Positions 8,989-17,798 of a DNA stretch of 64,000 bases are shown here, piece by piece (position 1 is the stretch's first letter; the number at the start of each line of letters is the position of its first letter). The notes beneath the pieces are model-generated. The model had not been told where the DNA came from and ran no database searches. It saw only the letters and a list, made by a program, of their open reading frames with translations. The position numbers and the translations under genes are program-made. Where the stretch lies: the NCBI GenBank assembly GCA_963663005.2, contig CAXXHH010000017.1, positions 173,420 through 237,419 of the forward strand, read 5' to 3'. This stretch comes from CAINVV01 sp963663005 (lineage in GTDB: Bacteria; Bacteroidota; Bacteroidia; Bacteroidales; Prolixibacteraceae).

Positions 8989-10320
8989 TTATTTACCAGG
9001 ACTGGATTCTATCAGTTTTCCGGTTAAACGTAGCAACTCGGTCTCGGATTTCTTAGCCTGAAATTGGGCAACAATCAGAGAATTCTCCGCTTCCAGCTCG
9101 GAAAGTTGTATTTGCCGAAGTTCATAATCACTCATCTCCCCTACCCTAAACCGTTCGAATGAAATTTTTGCCGTATGTCTGGCCACTTCAAGATTGGCAG
9201 TTTCAAGCTTCACCAATTTTAAATTATTCCGGTATTCATTATTTACTTGCCATAACATAGCGACCGTATTTCGTAGAACCTGTTCATACTCCAGTTTGCC
9301 TGATTCCGCTTCAATACTTGCATTCTGGGAGATTCTGCGCTTGTTGAATCCGTCAAAAATTGGCACTGACAAGTTCAATCCGATAACGGGACCGCTATTT
9401 TGTACGGACGAATTGCTGCCGTAATTGTAGGAGGCTTTTGACCAGTTATAATCCGTAAAAAATCCAAGCTGAGGATATTTCGGTGCATGGGTTAATCTAT
9501 AATCCAAAAGAGAAATTTCAGCCGATTGTTTCGCAATGCTTATCTGACTGTTAGCAACAGACAAAATTTCATTCAAATTATTATAATCCAAAACCTTATC
9601 AATCTGAATTGAAGATGACACTTCAAAATCATGATCCGCTTCCAATACCATCAATGTATTCAATTTCGATTTTGCATTAATAAGAGCAACCTTTTGCCGC
9701 AAAAATGCAGCACTATCAGCATTTAAATCAGTGGATGATTTTAAGAATGCCAATTCAGAAGTAGAACCGATCTGAAGCTTCTTCCTGGTAAGGTCGTACC
9801 GGCTGTTGGAGAAATCTATGGCATTTTGCAGCACTTGCAGACCGTTTTTCAGTTGAACTACGGCAAAATAAGCAACAACAATTTCAGAAATCGTGTTTTC
9901 AATAGTTGCCCGCAGTACCGTTTGCTGCAGTGTTTGCAAGGATCCAAGCTTATCCTTTTTAATAAACATTCCCAATCCGTTGAAAATTGTCCAGTCAAGG
10001 GTGACACCCATATTGGTGGTTCCCGTTTGCTGATTATCGCTTTGGGTGCTTACATCACTCTTGTCGACCGTCTTATTGGAATTGATATTTTGCTTAATTC
10101 CCCCGGTAACATTTATCGTTGGAAGAAATCCAGCATTTCCGGCGGTATTATTATTGGTTGCAATCTTTGAATCATTGCCAGCGATCTGGATAGAAAAATT
10201 ATTTTTCAATCCGAGTGAAATTGCATCCTCCAGACTCAGACTGCTTACCTGAGCATTGGCCAGTTCGCAGAAACTGAATAGAAATAATAACTGTATCAGC
10301 GTTTTTTTCATTTTTTTCAT
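8989..10320 (-). CDS. TolC-family outer membrane efflux protein
   Basis: Outer-membrane channel component of a tripartite efflux pump (443 residues from the chosen start). It has a signal peptide (to about residue 23, ending CELANA), the opening SLSLEDAISLGLKNNFSIQIA typical of TolC-like proteins and two helical repeats. It directly follows the RND permease. Several in-frame starts are possible (10368, 10332, 10320, 10311); I chose the ATG at 10320, which begins the basic n-region of the signal peptide, since a start at 10368 would overlap the permease. Function as the exit duct of this pump is inferred from position and family. Confidence 0.9.
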   Translation of the reverse strand: MKKMKKTLIQLLFLFSFCELANAQVSSLSLEDAISLGLKNNFSIQIAGNDSKIATNNNTAGNAGFLPTINVTGGIKQNINSNKTVDKSDVSTQSDNQQTGTTNMGVTLDWTIFNGLGMFIKKDKLGSLQTLQQTVLRATIENTISEIVVAYFAVVQLKNGLQVLQNAIDFSNSRYDLTRKKLQIGSTSELAFLKSSTDLNADSAAFLRQKVALINAKSKLNTLMVLEADHDFEVSSSIQIDKVLDYNNLNEILSVANSQISIAKQSAEISLLDYRLTHAPKYPQLGFFTDYNWSKASYNYGSNSSVQNSGPVIGLNLSVPIFDGFNKRRISQNASIEAESGKLEYEQVLRNTVAMLWQVNNEYRNNLKLVKLETANLEVARHTAKISFERFRVGEMSDYELRQIQLSELEAENSLIVAQFQAKKSETELLRLTGKLIESSPGK

Positions 10321-10339
10321 TTTACCAAACATGCCGTTG

Positions 10340-13300
10340 CTACTCTTCAATATCTGCTTCCAAATCATCCTCTTCTTCGTGCAGATTAATGTTTCCGGAA
10401 ATTAAAGTATACAATGCGGGTACAATGTATAATGTTAGGATCAACGAGAAAATTAATCCACCAATAATAGCGATCCCCATTGGTACCCGGCTTTTTGCTG
10501 CAGCACCGAGTGCAAGTGCAATTGGCAGAGCACCCAGCATCGTTGCCAGGCTCGTCATAAGAATCGGCCTTAAACGTAATGTAGCAGCTTCAAGAACAGC
10601 TTCTTTCAGAGGAAGACCTGCCAATTTTTTCTGATTGGCAAATTCCACAATAAGGATTCCATTTTTGGTAACAATACCTATCAGAATAATTATCCCGATT
10701 TCACTGAAGATGTTCAATGTTTGGTTAAAAGCAATCAAGGAAATCAAAGCTCCGGCTATTGCCAGCGGAACTGTAAGCATCACAATCAATGGATCACGAT
10801 AACTTTCAAACTGAGCCGCCAACACAAGGAAAATCAGGACAAGCGCAAAAATAAAGGCGTAGACCAGACTGCTTGCGCTTTCGTCGAAATCCCTGGAAGA
10901 ACCGGAAAGTGAGGATGAGAAGCTTTCAGGCAAAACATCTTTAGCAATTTTTTTCATCTCAGCTATTCCATCACCTAAGGTTACCCCGACAGCAGGCTGA
11001 GCTGAAATTGTGGCAGATACGTAGCGATTAAAACGGAAAATCGTCGGAGGATTACTCTGATTGGTAATTTTCAAAACGTTTTCCAACTGGATCAATTTAC
11101 CGGAAGCATTTCTGACATAGATGGAAGAAAGATCCAGCGGATTATCCCTGTTTGATCTGGAGGCCTCTCCGATCACCTGGTATTGTTTGTCGCGAAGAAT
11201 AAAGTATCCATAGCGCTGCTGACTAAAATACAATGAAAGATTTTCCGCGATGTCACGAATTGTCACTCCCATCGTCTTTGCCCGGTCGCGATCAATGTCG
11301 ATTCTTAACTCCGGCTTGTTGAATTTCAGATCCACGTCGACCACTTGAAACGCCTTGTCTTCCATGGCTCTATCTAAAAATTTCGGAAGCGTTTCTTTTA
11401 GTCCGGCAAAATCGGGCGCCAATATTACAAATTGAACCGGTAGCCCAGCGCCTCTTCTGGTAGTCGCAATAGTCTGTTCCTGGGTAGCATAAGCCCGCGC
11501 AAAATTATTACGGCGCAATATTCCATTGAGCCAGTCGGCGATTTCCTGTTGGGACCGTTGCCGCTCATCGGGATTAACCAACTCAACCCTTCCAAATCCA
11601 CTATTAGTACCACCCATACCGGTCATGATCATCATCGATTTCTTTTCCGGGATGGTGTCGATCAGTTCAGACAATTGATCCATGTATTTGCTCATGGACT
11701 CATAGGCAGTTCCTTCCGGAGCAGTAGCCGTAATCCGGATACGGTTCTTATCTTCCATTGGAGCCAACTCTGATGGAATGATCCTTCCAATCAATATGAT
11801 TATGACAAATGAGATTACCATGATCAAACCGGCTATCCACCTGTGGTTTATAAACGCTTTCAAGGAATTGTGATAACCATTGGTCATCCTTTCGAAGAAA
11901 TTTTCGCTCATTTTATAGAAGCCGGTCTCTGAAGTGCTTTTCTTGAGCATTCTGGAACACATCATCGGGGTCAAAGTCAGCGATACAAAAGCAGATATTA
12001 GCACTGACCCGGCTACAGTCACGGCAAACTCCCTGAAAAGTCGTCCGGAGATACCACTTAAAAACATGATTGGAAGAAAAACGGCTGCCAACGTAATCGT
12101 CGTGGAGATAATAGCGAAGATGATCTCCTCAGATCCCTTGTGCCCGGCGACCATGGGCTTCTCCCCCATCTCAATTTTTTTGTAAATATTTTCCAGGACA
12201 ACAATCGCATCATCAACCACCAAACCTGTTGCGAGGACAATCCCAAGCAGTGTCAGCAGATTGATGGTAAATCCGGCAAAATACATTATCGCAAAAGTTC
12301 CAACCAGGGAAATCGGGATGGCAAGAACAGGGATAAGTGTCGTTCTCCAGTGCCTGAGGAACACAAATATCACAAGTACCACCAGAGCGAAAGAAAAGAA
12401 TATCGTCTCTTCAACTTCCTTGATACCCTTGCGGATATTAACGGTCGTGTCCAGAATAATTGAGAGCTTTAAATCCTTTGGAACCTCCAGCTTTAACCTC
12501 TCAACGCGTTTATAAAACTCATCAGCAATTGCGATGTGGTTGGATCCTGGCTGCGGCTGAATTCCGAGGGCAATTTGTTGTATTCCGCCATTTCCGCGAT
12601 AAGTACTTTTCAGTGATTCGGAAGAAAGAACGGCTCGTCCGATGTCCCTTAAACGGATCAAAACGCCATTTTGCTCTTTTATCAGGAGGTTATTAAACTC
12701 CTCTTCTGTGGTCAGCCTGCCTAATGTCCGAATCGTCAATTCCCGCTCATAGCCTTCAATCCTTCCGGATGGCAATTCCACATTTTCACGCTGAAGAGCC
12801 GTGCGTATATCTGTTGGAGAAATTTGATAGGCCGAAAGTTTTGCTGGATCGAGCTCCAGTCTCATCGCATACTTCTTCTCCCCGTAGATTCGAATATCAC
12901 TAACCCCCGGGATTGTCTGCAGGCGTTCTTTGAATACATTTATGCCGTAATCAGTAAGTTCAAGAAGATTTCTTGAATCACTTTGAACCGCAAGTGTCAT
13001 GATTACGTCTGCGTCAGCATCAGTCTTTACAACTACCGGTGGATCGCAATCCTGCGGCAATCGGTTGATGACTCGTGAAACTCTGTCGCGAACATCATTC
13101 GCGGCAGCTTCCATATCCGCATCAATATTAAATTCAACCGTAATCCGGCTACTACCATCACTACTTGAGGAAGTTAGAGTCCGGATACCGGCAATACCGT
13201 TTATTGATTCTTCCAGCGGTTGCGTAATTTGTGTCGCCATTACGTCTGCATTGGCACCCGTATATCCGGTCGAAACCGTCACGATAGGTGGATCGACGCT

Positions 13301-13414
13301 TGGAAACTCTCTCAAACCGAGCATTTCAAAGCCCACAAAACCAAAAAGGAGTATCGAAATGGAAAGTACAGACGCAAGTACCGGTCGTTTTATGCTTATT
13401 GAAGCTATGTTCAT
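10340..13414 (-). CDS. RND efflux transporter permease (HAE1 type)
   Basis: A 1024-residue proton-driven inner-membrane pump of the AcrB/MexB superfamily. It opens with IKRPVLASVLSISILLFG, has two large periplasmic loops and twelve transmembrane helices, and carries the TM4 proton-relay aspartates in GLVVDDAIVVLEN. It lies between its adaptor (20 bases upstream) and its outer-membrane channel. Drug, detergent or metabolite export is likely; the exact substrate is not readable, and the absence of the heavy-metal-efflux signature favours the HAE1 group. Confidence 0.95.
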   Translation of the reverse strand: MNIASISIKRPVLASVLSISILLFGFVGFEMLGLREFPSVDPPIVTVSTGYTGANADVMATQITQPLEESINGIAGIRTLTSSSSDGSSRITVEFNIDADMEAAANDVRDRVSRVINRLPQDCDPPVVVKTDADADVIMTLAVQSDSRNLLELTDYGINVFKERLQTIPGVSDIRIYGEKKYAMRLELDPAKLSAYQISPTDIRTALQRENVELPSGRIEGYERELTIRTLGRLTTEEEFNNLLIKEQNGVLIRLRDIGRAVLSSESLKSTYRGNGGIQQIALGIQPQPGSNHIAIADEFYKRVERLKLEVPKDLKLSIILDTTVNIRKGIKEVEETIFFSFALVVLVIFVFLRHWRTTLIPVLAIPISLVGTFAIMYFAGFTINLLTLLGIVLATGLVVDDAIVVLENIYKKIEMGEKPMVAGHKGSEEIIFAIISTTITLAAVFLPIMFLSGISGRLFREFAVTVAGSVLISAFVSLTLTPMMCSRMLKKSTSETGFYKMSENFFERMTNGYHNSLKAFINHRWIAGLIMVISFVIIILIGRIIPSELAPMEDKNRIRITATAPEGTAYESMSKYMDQLSELIDTIPEKKSMMIMTGMGGTNSGFGRVELVNPDERQRSQQEIADWLNGILRRNNFARAYATQEQTIATTRRGAGLPVQFVILAPDFAGLKETLPKFLDRAMEDKAFQVVDVDLKFNKPELRIDIDRDRAKTMGVTIRDIAENLSLYFSQQRYGYFILRDKQYQVIGEASRSNRDNPLDLSSIYVRNASGKLIQLENVLKITNQSNPPTIFRFNRYVSATISAQPAVGVTLGDGIAEMKKIAKDVLPESFSSSLSGSSRDFDESASSLVYAFIFALVLIFLVLAAQFESYRDPLIVMLTVPLAIAGALISLIAFNQTLNIFSEIGIIILIGIVTKNGILIVEFANQKKLAGLPLKEAVLEAATLRLRPILMTSLATMLGALPIALALGAAAKSRVPMGIAIIGGLIFSLILTLYIVPALYTLISGNINLHEEEDDLEADIEE

Positions 13415-13434
13415 GTCGATGATTTCAAATTTGG

Positions 13435-14484
13435 TTACCTGTTCTGTACCTTAACCCTGACTGGCATTCCATCTTTGATCTGCAAAAGACCGCTGGTAAT
13501 CAGGGTGTCGTTTGGAGCCAGACCGTCGGTAACTTCAATTTCCAACTCATTTCTGTATCCCGTTTTAATTTCGATGGCTTTTGCCTTCCCTTTCCTAAGA
13601 ACGAAAACCTGATCTCCTTCCATCAACGGAACAGTCGATCTTGCAGGAATCATAATACAAGACTTATCAGGAAAAAGCTTAAGATCAATCCTTGCAAAAG
13701 ACCCGGGATAAAGCAATCTTTTGGGATTGGGACATAAAGCCCGTACCCTGATGGATCTGGTCGCAGCATCGATTTTTGATTCAATCGCATATATTTTGGC
13801 GACAAAATGATCTTCCATTCCAGGCGTGGTAAAATTTATCTCCTTCCCAATGTTCACATTCGCAACATATTTTTCAGGTACCGAAAAATCTATTTTCATC
13901 GGATCAACTTGCTGCAAAGAAGTGATAATCGTTGAATTTGAAACAAATGCACCTTCGCTTACCATTCTCAAACCGACAACACCAGAGAACGGTGCATGAA
14001 GTTCGGTCTTTGAAATTTGCGCCTTTATCAGATCCTGGGTCGCTTTGAGCGTGTTGAAATTGTTTTCGGATATATCAAGTTCCTCCTTGCTGATCCCCTT
14101 GAACTGATACAGTTCCTTTTTTCTATCCAATTCCTTGGTGGCTAATTCCAGTTGTAATTGATTCGATTTCAAATTTGCCTGCAAATCTTTGTCAAACATT
14201 TTGACGAGCAGCGTACCTTTGGTAACGATACTTCCCTCCTTAAAATGAATTCCGGTTACTTTGGCCGAAATCTCAGGCCGGATATCAATCTCTTCGTTAG
14301 CAAGCATACTACCAGTATATGTGGAGGTTATATCCAGATTTTTAACCGCTAATACCTGTGCCTCCACTGTGAGTGTTGATCTGCCTTCGGTCGGAGAACT
14401 CCCCTTTTTAGCATTATTGCTGCAAGAATAAAAAGAGAATACGGAAATTACTACCCCCAGGATTGGCTTTTGAAGGATACACAT
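13435..14484 (-). CDS. RND efflux periplasmic adaptor (membrane fusion protein)
   Basis: Periplasmic adaptor (349 residues) that links the RND pump to the TolC-like channel. The N-terminus looks like a lipoprotein signal (SFYSC with the acceptor at C21). A lipoyl/barrel-sandwich half follows (EISAKVTGIHFKEGSIVTKG), then an alpha-hairpin (about 100-150) and the second lipoyl half with the AP(F)SGVVG motif HAPFSGVVGLRM, then beta-barrel domains. It is the first gene of the efflux trio and is preceded by a small winged-helix gene on the same strand. Confidence 0.93.
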   Translation of the reverse strand: MCILQKPILGVVISVFSFYSCSNNAKKGSSPTEGRSTLTVEAQVLAVKNLDITSTYTGSMLANEEIDIRPEISAKVTGIHFKEGSIVTKGTLLVKMFDKDLQANLKSNQLQLELATKELDRKKELYQFKGISKEELDISENNFNTLKATQDLIKAQISKTELHAPFSGVVGLRMVSEGAFVSNSTIITSLQQVDPMKIDFSVPEKYVANVNIGKEINFTTPGMEDHFVAKIYAIESKIDAATRSIRVRALCPNPKRLLYPGSFARIDLKLFPDKSCIMIPARSTVPLMEGDQVFVLRKGKAKAIEIKTGYRNELEIEVTDGLAPNDTLITSGLLQIKDGMPVRVKVQNR

Positions 14485-14532
14485 AGTTTCAGATTTTGAT
14501 TCAGTTAGTTAATGAGTAAAAGAATAAACCTT

Positions 14533-14712
14533 CTATTTAACGATTGCATAAAAGCAACGAATCGGGGAATTAACAGTCCCTTCGGCAACTAACTTCTTCA
14601 ACAATTTGTCGACTTCCTTTTTATCCACGCCAGAGGCTTCAGCAATTTCCCCACCTTTCATTGGCTTACCTGCCTGCTCCATTGCTTTGATAATTGCATC
14701 CTTTGATTCCAT
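14533..14712 (-). CDS. Small winged-helix DNA-binding protein (59 aa)
   Basis: A 59-residue protein that is easily missed because of its size. The translation starts MESKDAIIKAMEQAGKPMK and continues through GGEIAEASGVDKKEVDKLLK to a short beta-wing ending CFYAIVK, a compact winged-helix fold of the kind annotated as small transcriptional regulators in anaerobes and Bacteroidota. It starts 11 bases after aroC ends and stops 48 bases before the efflux adaptor, all on one strand. It may regulate the efflux genes, but this is an inference from position. Reading frame and fold pattern make it a real gene. Confidence 0.8.
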   Translation of the reverse strand: MESKDAIIKAMEQAGKPMKGGEIAEASGVDKKEVDKLLKKLVAEGTVNSPIRCFYAIVK

Positions 14713-14723
14713 ACTCTTAAATT

Positions 14724-15797
14724 TTATAGTTTAGACACTCTGCTTAATAAATAATGATCCGCTAAAACCAGCGCTGCCATGGATTCAACAATCGGAACTG
14801 CCCGGGGTAAAACACAAGGATCATGCCTTCCCTGAACATTTACAACTGCCTCATTACCATGAATGTCAACTGTATTTTGTTCTTTCAGTAAAGTCGCAAT
14901 CGGTTTGAAAGCCACTTTCCAATAGATATCTGCGCCATTGGAAATACCTCCCTGAACCCCACCCGAATGATTTGTCAGCGTCTTGACTCCATCCGCTGAT
15001 GGTACAAAAATATCGTTATGCTGCGATCCGGCTAACTTGGTTCCTTCAAATCCGGAACCGTACTCAAAGCCTTTTACCGCATTAATACCAAGCATCGCAA
15101 ATCCCAAATCCGCATGGAGTTTATTGAAAACGGGTTCTCCCCAGCCGGCTGGCACTCCTGTAGCAACGCCGGAGATTACTCCTCCGACAGTGTCGTGGTT
15201 TTTACCAGCATCCTCTATTCGCTTAATCATGCGTTCGGCTGTTTCAGGATCAGGGCACCTTACGATGTTTGTCTCGGTCTGGCTTAGGTCTAGTTCAAGA
15301 TATGATTTCCCGATGTCAATACCTCCGACACAAGAAACATATGCCTGTATTTTGATGCCAAATACGCCAAGCAACTGTTTGGCCAAAGAACCGGCAACAA
15401 CCCTAGCAATGGTCTCTCTGGCAGATGATCTTCCGCCACCCCTATAATCTCTGACACCATACTTCTGATCGTATGTAAAATCCGCATGTGAGGGCCGGTA
15501 AAGATCCTTTATGTTCGAATAATCACCAGAATGCTGATCCTTATTCCTTACCAGGAATCCGATAGGGGTACCTGTTGTTCTACCTTCAAAAATGCCTGAA
15601 AGAAACTCCACGCGATCACTCTCCTGACGCGAGGTAGTAATATGCGACTGACCAGGTTTTCGCCTGTCAAGGTCGTTTTGTATAAGATCGATATCAATTT
15701 TTAAGCCGGCCGGACAGCCGTCGATTACGCCACCTATGGCAACACCATGTGACTCACCAAAAGAAGTGAGCGTAAATACTTTTCCGAAACTGTTCAA
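14724..15797 (-). CDS. aroC: Chorismate synthase
   Basis: Last enzyme of the shikimate pathway (357 residues), converting 5-enolpyruvylshikimate-3-phosphate to chorismate using reduced FMN. The N-terminal FGKVFTLTSFGESHGVAIGG is the first family signature; GGGRSSARETIARV is the second, and RHDPCVLPRAVPIVE-like C-terminal text is the third. Full length and normal. It is followed at once by the small winged-helix gene, so may be co-transcribed with it. Confidence 0.97.
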   Translation of the reverse strand: MNSFGKVFTLTSFGESHGVAIGGVIDGCPAGLKIDIDLIQNDLDRRKPGQSHITTSRQESDRVEFLSGIFEGRTTGTPIGFLVRNKDQHSGDYSNIKDLYRPSHADFTYDQKYGVRDYRGGGRSSARETIARVVAGSLAKQLLGVFGIKIQAYVSCVGGIDIGKSYLELDLSQTETNIVRCPDPETAERMIKRIEDAGKNHDTVGGVISGVATGVPAGWGEPVFNKLHADLGFAMLGINAVKGFEYGSGFEGTKLAGSQHNDIFVPSADGVKTLTNHSGGVQGGISNGADIYWKVAFKPIATLLKEQNTVDIHGNEAVVNVQGRHDPCVLPRAVPIVESMAALVLADHYLLSRVSKL

Positions 15798-15888
15798 TTT
15801 AGTAGTTTTTTAAAAGGCTAAAATTATTCAACTTTTCGGTTACTTAAGCATTAGATCATTAATGATTCCTAAGGTTTAATTTAAAAAT

Positions 15889-15930
15889 AATAAAACCCTG
15901 ATGAAATCACCAGGGTTTTATTATTTTTTT
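15889..15930 (-). terminator. Intrinsic terminator after the FKBP gene
   Basis: A 12-bp perfect stem (AATAAAACCCTG with CAGGGTTTTATT) around a ten-base loop, with a T-rich tract on both sides. On the minus strand it lies 14 bases beyond the FKBP stop codon and before aroC, so it probably ends the FKBP transcript. Confidence 0.75.
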
Positions 15931-15943
15931 ACTGAAGGAGCTT

Positions 15944-16546
15944 TTAATTGCAACCACATCCACAACCTGAACCTGAGTCTTTGTCGCCGCAACCACCGTC
16001 GCCGCAGCTACCATCACCACAGCCGCCGTCGCCGCAGCTGCTTCCGCAACCGCATCCTCCGGCGCTATATGCTGCGCTGAGCTCTTCCGGCGATGCCTCG
16101 CGTACTTCCAGGATAGTGCCTGTAAAATGGAGATCCTCACCAGCAAGTGGATGGTTAAAGTCCATCGTTACGGTTTCACCTTCAACAGAAACAACAATAC
16201 CATCCATCCGTTGACCATGAGCAGACATCATTGGAACACTATTGCCAACTTTAAGCAATGCTTCATCAACTTTACCGTCAATCTTGAAAATATCCAAAGG
16301 TAATTCTACAACTGCCTCTTCATTAATTTCGCCATAACCGCTGGCTGCAGGAATCGCTATCTCAAAATTTTCTCCGGATTTCTTTCCAACCAATTGCTCT
16401 TCAAACGCGGGAATCATCAATCCGGCGCCATGAAGAAAAATCAGTGGACTCTCCTGAGTCGCCGACTCAAATATCTCTCCTTCTTTACCATCTAACCTCA
16501 AATCGTAGGTCAATGTAACCATACTATCTTTTGATACTGTCACCAT
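15944..16546 (-). CDS. slyD: FKBP-type peptidyl-prolyl isomerase, SlyD-like, with Cys-rich tail
   Basis: A 200-residue SlyD-type protein: peptidyl-prolyl cis-trans isomerase and chaperone of the cytoplasm with an inserted flap domain. The FKBP part (residues 1-75 and 130-150) includes PLIFLHGAGLMIPAFEEQLVG, and DFNHPLAGEDLHFTG is the classic SlyD stretch. The last 37 residues are almost only Gly, Cys, Asp and Ser with nine cysteines, where enterobacterial SlyD carries a His-rich nickel-binding tail. Metal binding or delivery is therefore likely, but the metal is unknown. The tail is encoded by a GC-rich simple-sequence stretch (15950-16060). Confidence 0.9.
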   Translation of the reverse strand: MVTVSKDSMVTLTYDLRLDGKEGEIFESATQESPLIFLHGAGLMIPAFEEQLVGKKSGENFEIAIPAASGYGEINEEAVVELPLDIFKIDGKVDEALLKVGNSVPMMSAHGQRMDGIVVSVEGETVTMDFNHPLAGEDLHFTGTILEVREASPEELSAAYSAGGCGCGSSCGDGGCGDGSCGDGGCGDKDSGSGCGCGCN

Positions 16547-16644
16547 TACAATGTCATTTTTAAATTAATGTGCAAAGAAACACCATATTTCTTTAGCTGC
16601 ATAAATTATTACGTCTTTTTATAAAAAAAGTTTACCTATATATT

Positions 16645-17400
16645 TCACAAAATAATATGAGTATTCCGGTACTTAATATTATCAATGCAGAGATAGGAAG
16701 GCGTGTTGATTCCATAAGCGCCCGAATCTGAGGAAGAAAAAACGAATGAAATCTTATGAACAATTCCCAGGGAAGAGAGATCTACCGTCGTCCATTTGGT
16801 CAGAATATAATCTTTGGATGAATCCGTAAAACGGAAATCCGCCAAATATATATCCACACTACTTACCTTAGCGCCACTAATGTCATAGCCATTTACAGTT
16901 ACCTTAAACCAGTCGGGATCGGTACCGCTCGCTCCTCCAAATTTCTTGCTGTACCCGTCACCATTTTTCATAGACAAGGCGGCATAAGTTGAATTGCAAA
17001 TATCCATAGAAGGTATCTCGAACTCTCCGCCATTGGTAAATGTGGCAAAAATATCTCCACCAAATGAGGGATAATAGACAGCAAATTTATTGCTCTTATT
17101 AGACGGATCGGCAACACTGAACTCGTTGGTATATCCCGCGGTAGTAACATCATTTTTTTGTGAATATGAAAATCCGGCCCAGGTTTTCCAGGCGGCTGTA
17201 TACTCATTGTCAAATTTCATGACATCCTGTGAAAAAGATCCTGACGCATCTGAGCCATTCCAATAACCAGCTTGAGGAACAGTTAATGATTCGAAATCTA
17301 GTACATGCGTAGGAATTGTGTAACCTGATTTTTGGCATGAAGTGAAGATGCCTCCCAGGCATAACAATAAAACAATCACCATTAACGATGAGACTTTCAT
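16645..17400 (-). CDS. DUF4465 lipoprotein under cobalamin riboswitch control
   Basis: A 251-residue lipoprotein. The chosen ATG at 17400 gives a type II signal peptide (MKVSSLMVIVLLLCLGG, lipobox FTSC). A longer reading frame to 17664 exists, but its first 88 codons read through the riboswitch and are not coding. The rest matches the DUF4465 pattern (DFESL near the start, YWNGSDASGSF, the GFSYS stretch and a final CIDNIKY), a beta-jelly-roll family. To my knowledge this family includes surface B12-binding lipoproteins of Bacteroides (BtuH type); the riboswitch fits that role. No TonB-dependent receptor is beside it, so its transporter would be elsewhere. Confidence 0.87.
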   Translation of the reverse strand: MKVSSLMVIVLLLCLGGIFTSCQKSGYTIPTHVLDFESLTVPQAGYWNGSDASGSFSQDVMKFDNEYTAAWKTWAGFSYSQKNDVTTAGYTNEFSVADPSNKSNKFAVYYPSFGGDIFATFTNGGEFEIPSMDICNSTYAALSMKNGDGYSKKFGGASGTDPDWFKVTVNGYDISGAKVSSVDIYLADFRFTDSSKDYILTKWTTVDLSSLGIVHKISFVFSSSDSGAYGINTPSYLCIDNIKYRNTHIIL

Positions 17401-17448
17401 AGTGGAAAAATTTAATTTAAACAATATCAACAACTTGAAAAATTTGCA

Positions 17449-17481
17449 CAAAATTTTTGCTGTTTTTCCCGAAAGCAAAAA
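17449..17481 (-). terminator. Possible expression-platform hairpin of the cobalamin riboswitch
   Basis: On the minus strand a TTTTTGC / GCAAAAA stem is followed by TTTT, between the riboswitch and the DUF4465 start. It could act as the regulated terminator. The stem is AT-rich and weak, so this is a tentative call. Confidence 0.3.
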
Positions 17482-17484
17482 AAG

Positions 17485-17660
17485 GTGAAATTGGCAGGTC
17501 TTCTGGCTCGTCCGGTCTTCTGCGCCTTCCCGTCTTTTCAACAGTGGCATGGATTCAGAAACCTTTTTGATGGACTTACAGCTGCGGGTACAGCTCCGGA
17601 TTTGCACCGGATTCCCTTTTTGATTCACCTCTTCGTGAAAGAAGATGATGAAACCAAATT
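17485..17660 (-). ncRNA. Cobalamin (B12) riboswitch
   Basis: Read on the minus strand, the leader contains the conserved core GGAATCCGGTGCAAATCCGG followed by AGCTGTACCCGCAGCTGTAAG (17575-17615), then GCCACTG (17542-17548), a GGGAAGGC element, and the B12 box AGCCAGAAGACCTGCC (17493-17508). Order and spacing match the cobalamin riboswitch class. It normally represses the downstream gene when adenosylcobalamin is abundant; here the target is the DUF4465 lipoprotein starting at 17400. Confidence 0.95.
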
Positions 17661-17666
17661 TCATTG

Positions 17667-17674
17667 CAAAACTA
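17667..17674 (-). promoter_or_regulatory. Candidate -7 element for the riboswitch transcript
   Basis: TAGTTTTG on the minus strand matches the Bacteroidetes -7 consensus TAnnTTTG and lies just upstream of the riboswitch, so transcription would start near 17660. No clear TTTG -33 element is present at the expected distance. Confidence 0.4.
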
Positions 17675-17798
17675 TACTTTTTTTAAAATCTAATTCGGTT
17701 GCCCGCGATATTTTTTATTATTCTGGACCGAAGTCGGAGTCCAAAGATTAGATTCATCCATTTTTTGTACTTTTAAAGCTCTACTAAGGAATTTATTT

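Noticed and set aside
15907..16146. Ala/Val-rich frame overlapping the SlyD tail
   Set aside because: It is the out-of-frame reading of the GC-rich Cys/Gly codon stretch; the in-frame SlyD is clearly the gene.
17401..17664. 88-codon N-terminal extension of the DUF4465 gene
   Set aside because: The extension reads through a cobalamin riboswitch, and a clean lipoprotein signal peptide starts at 17400.
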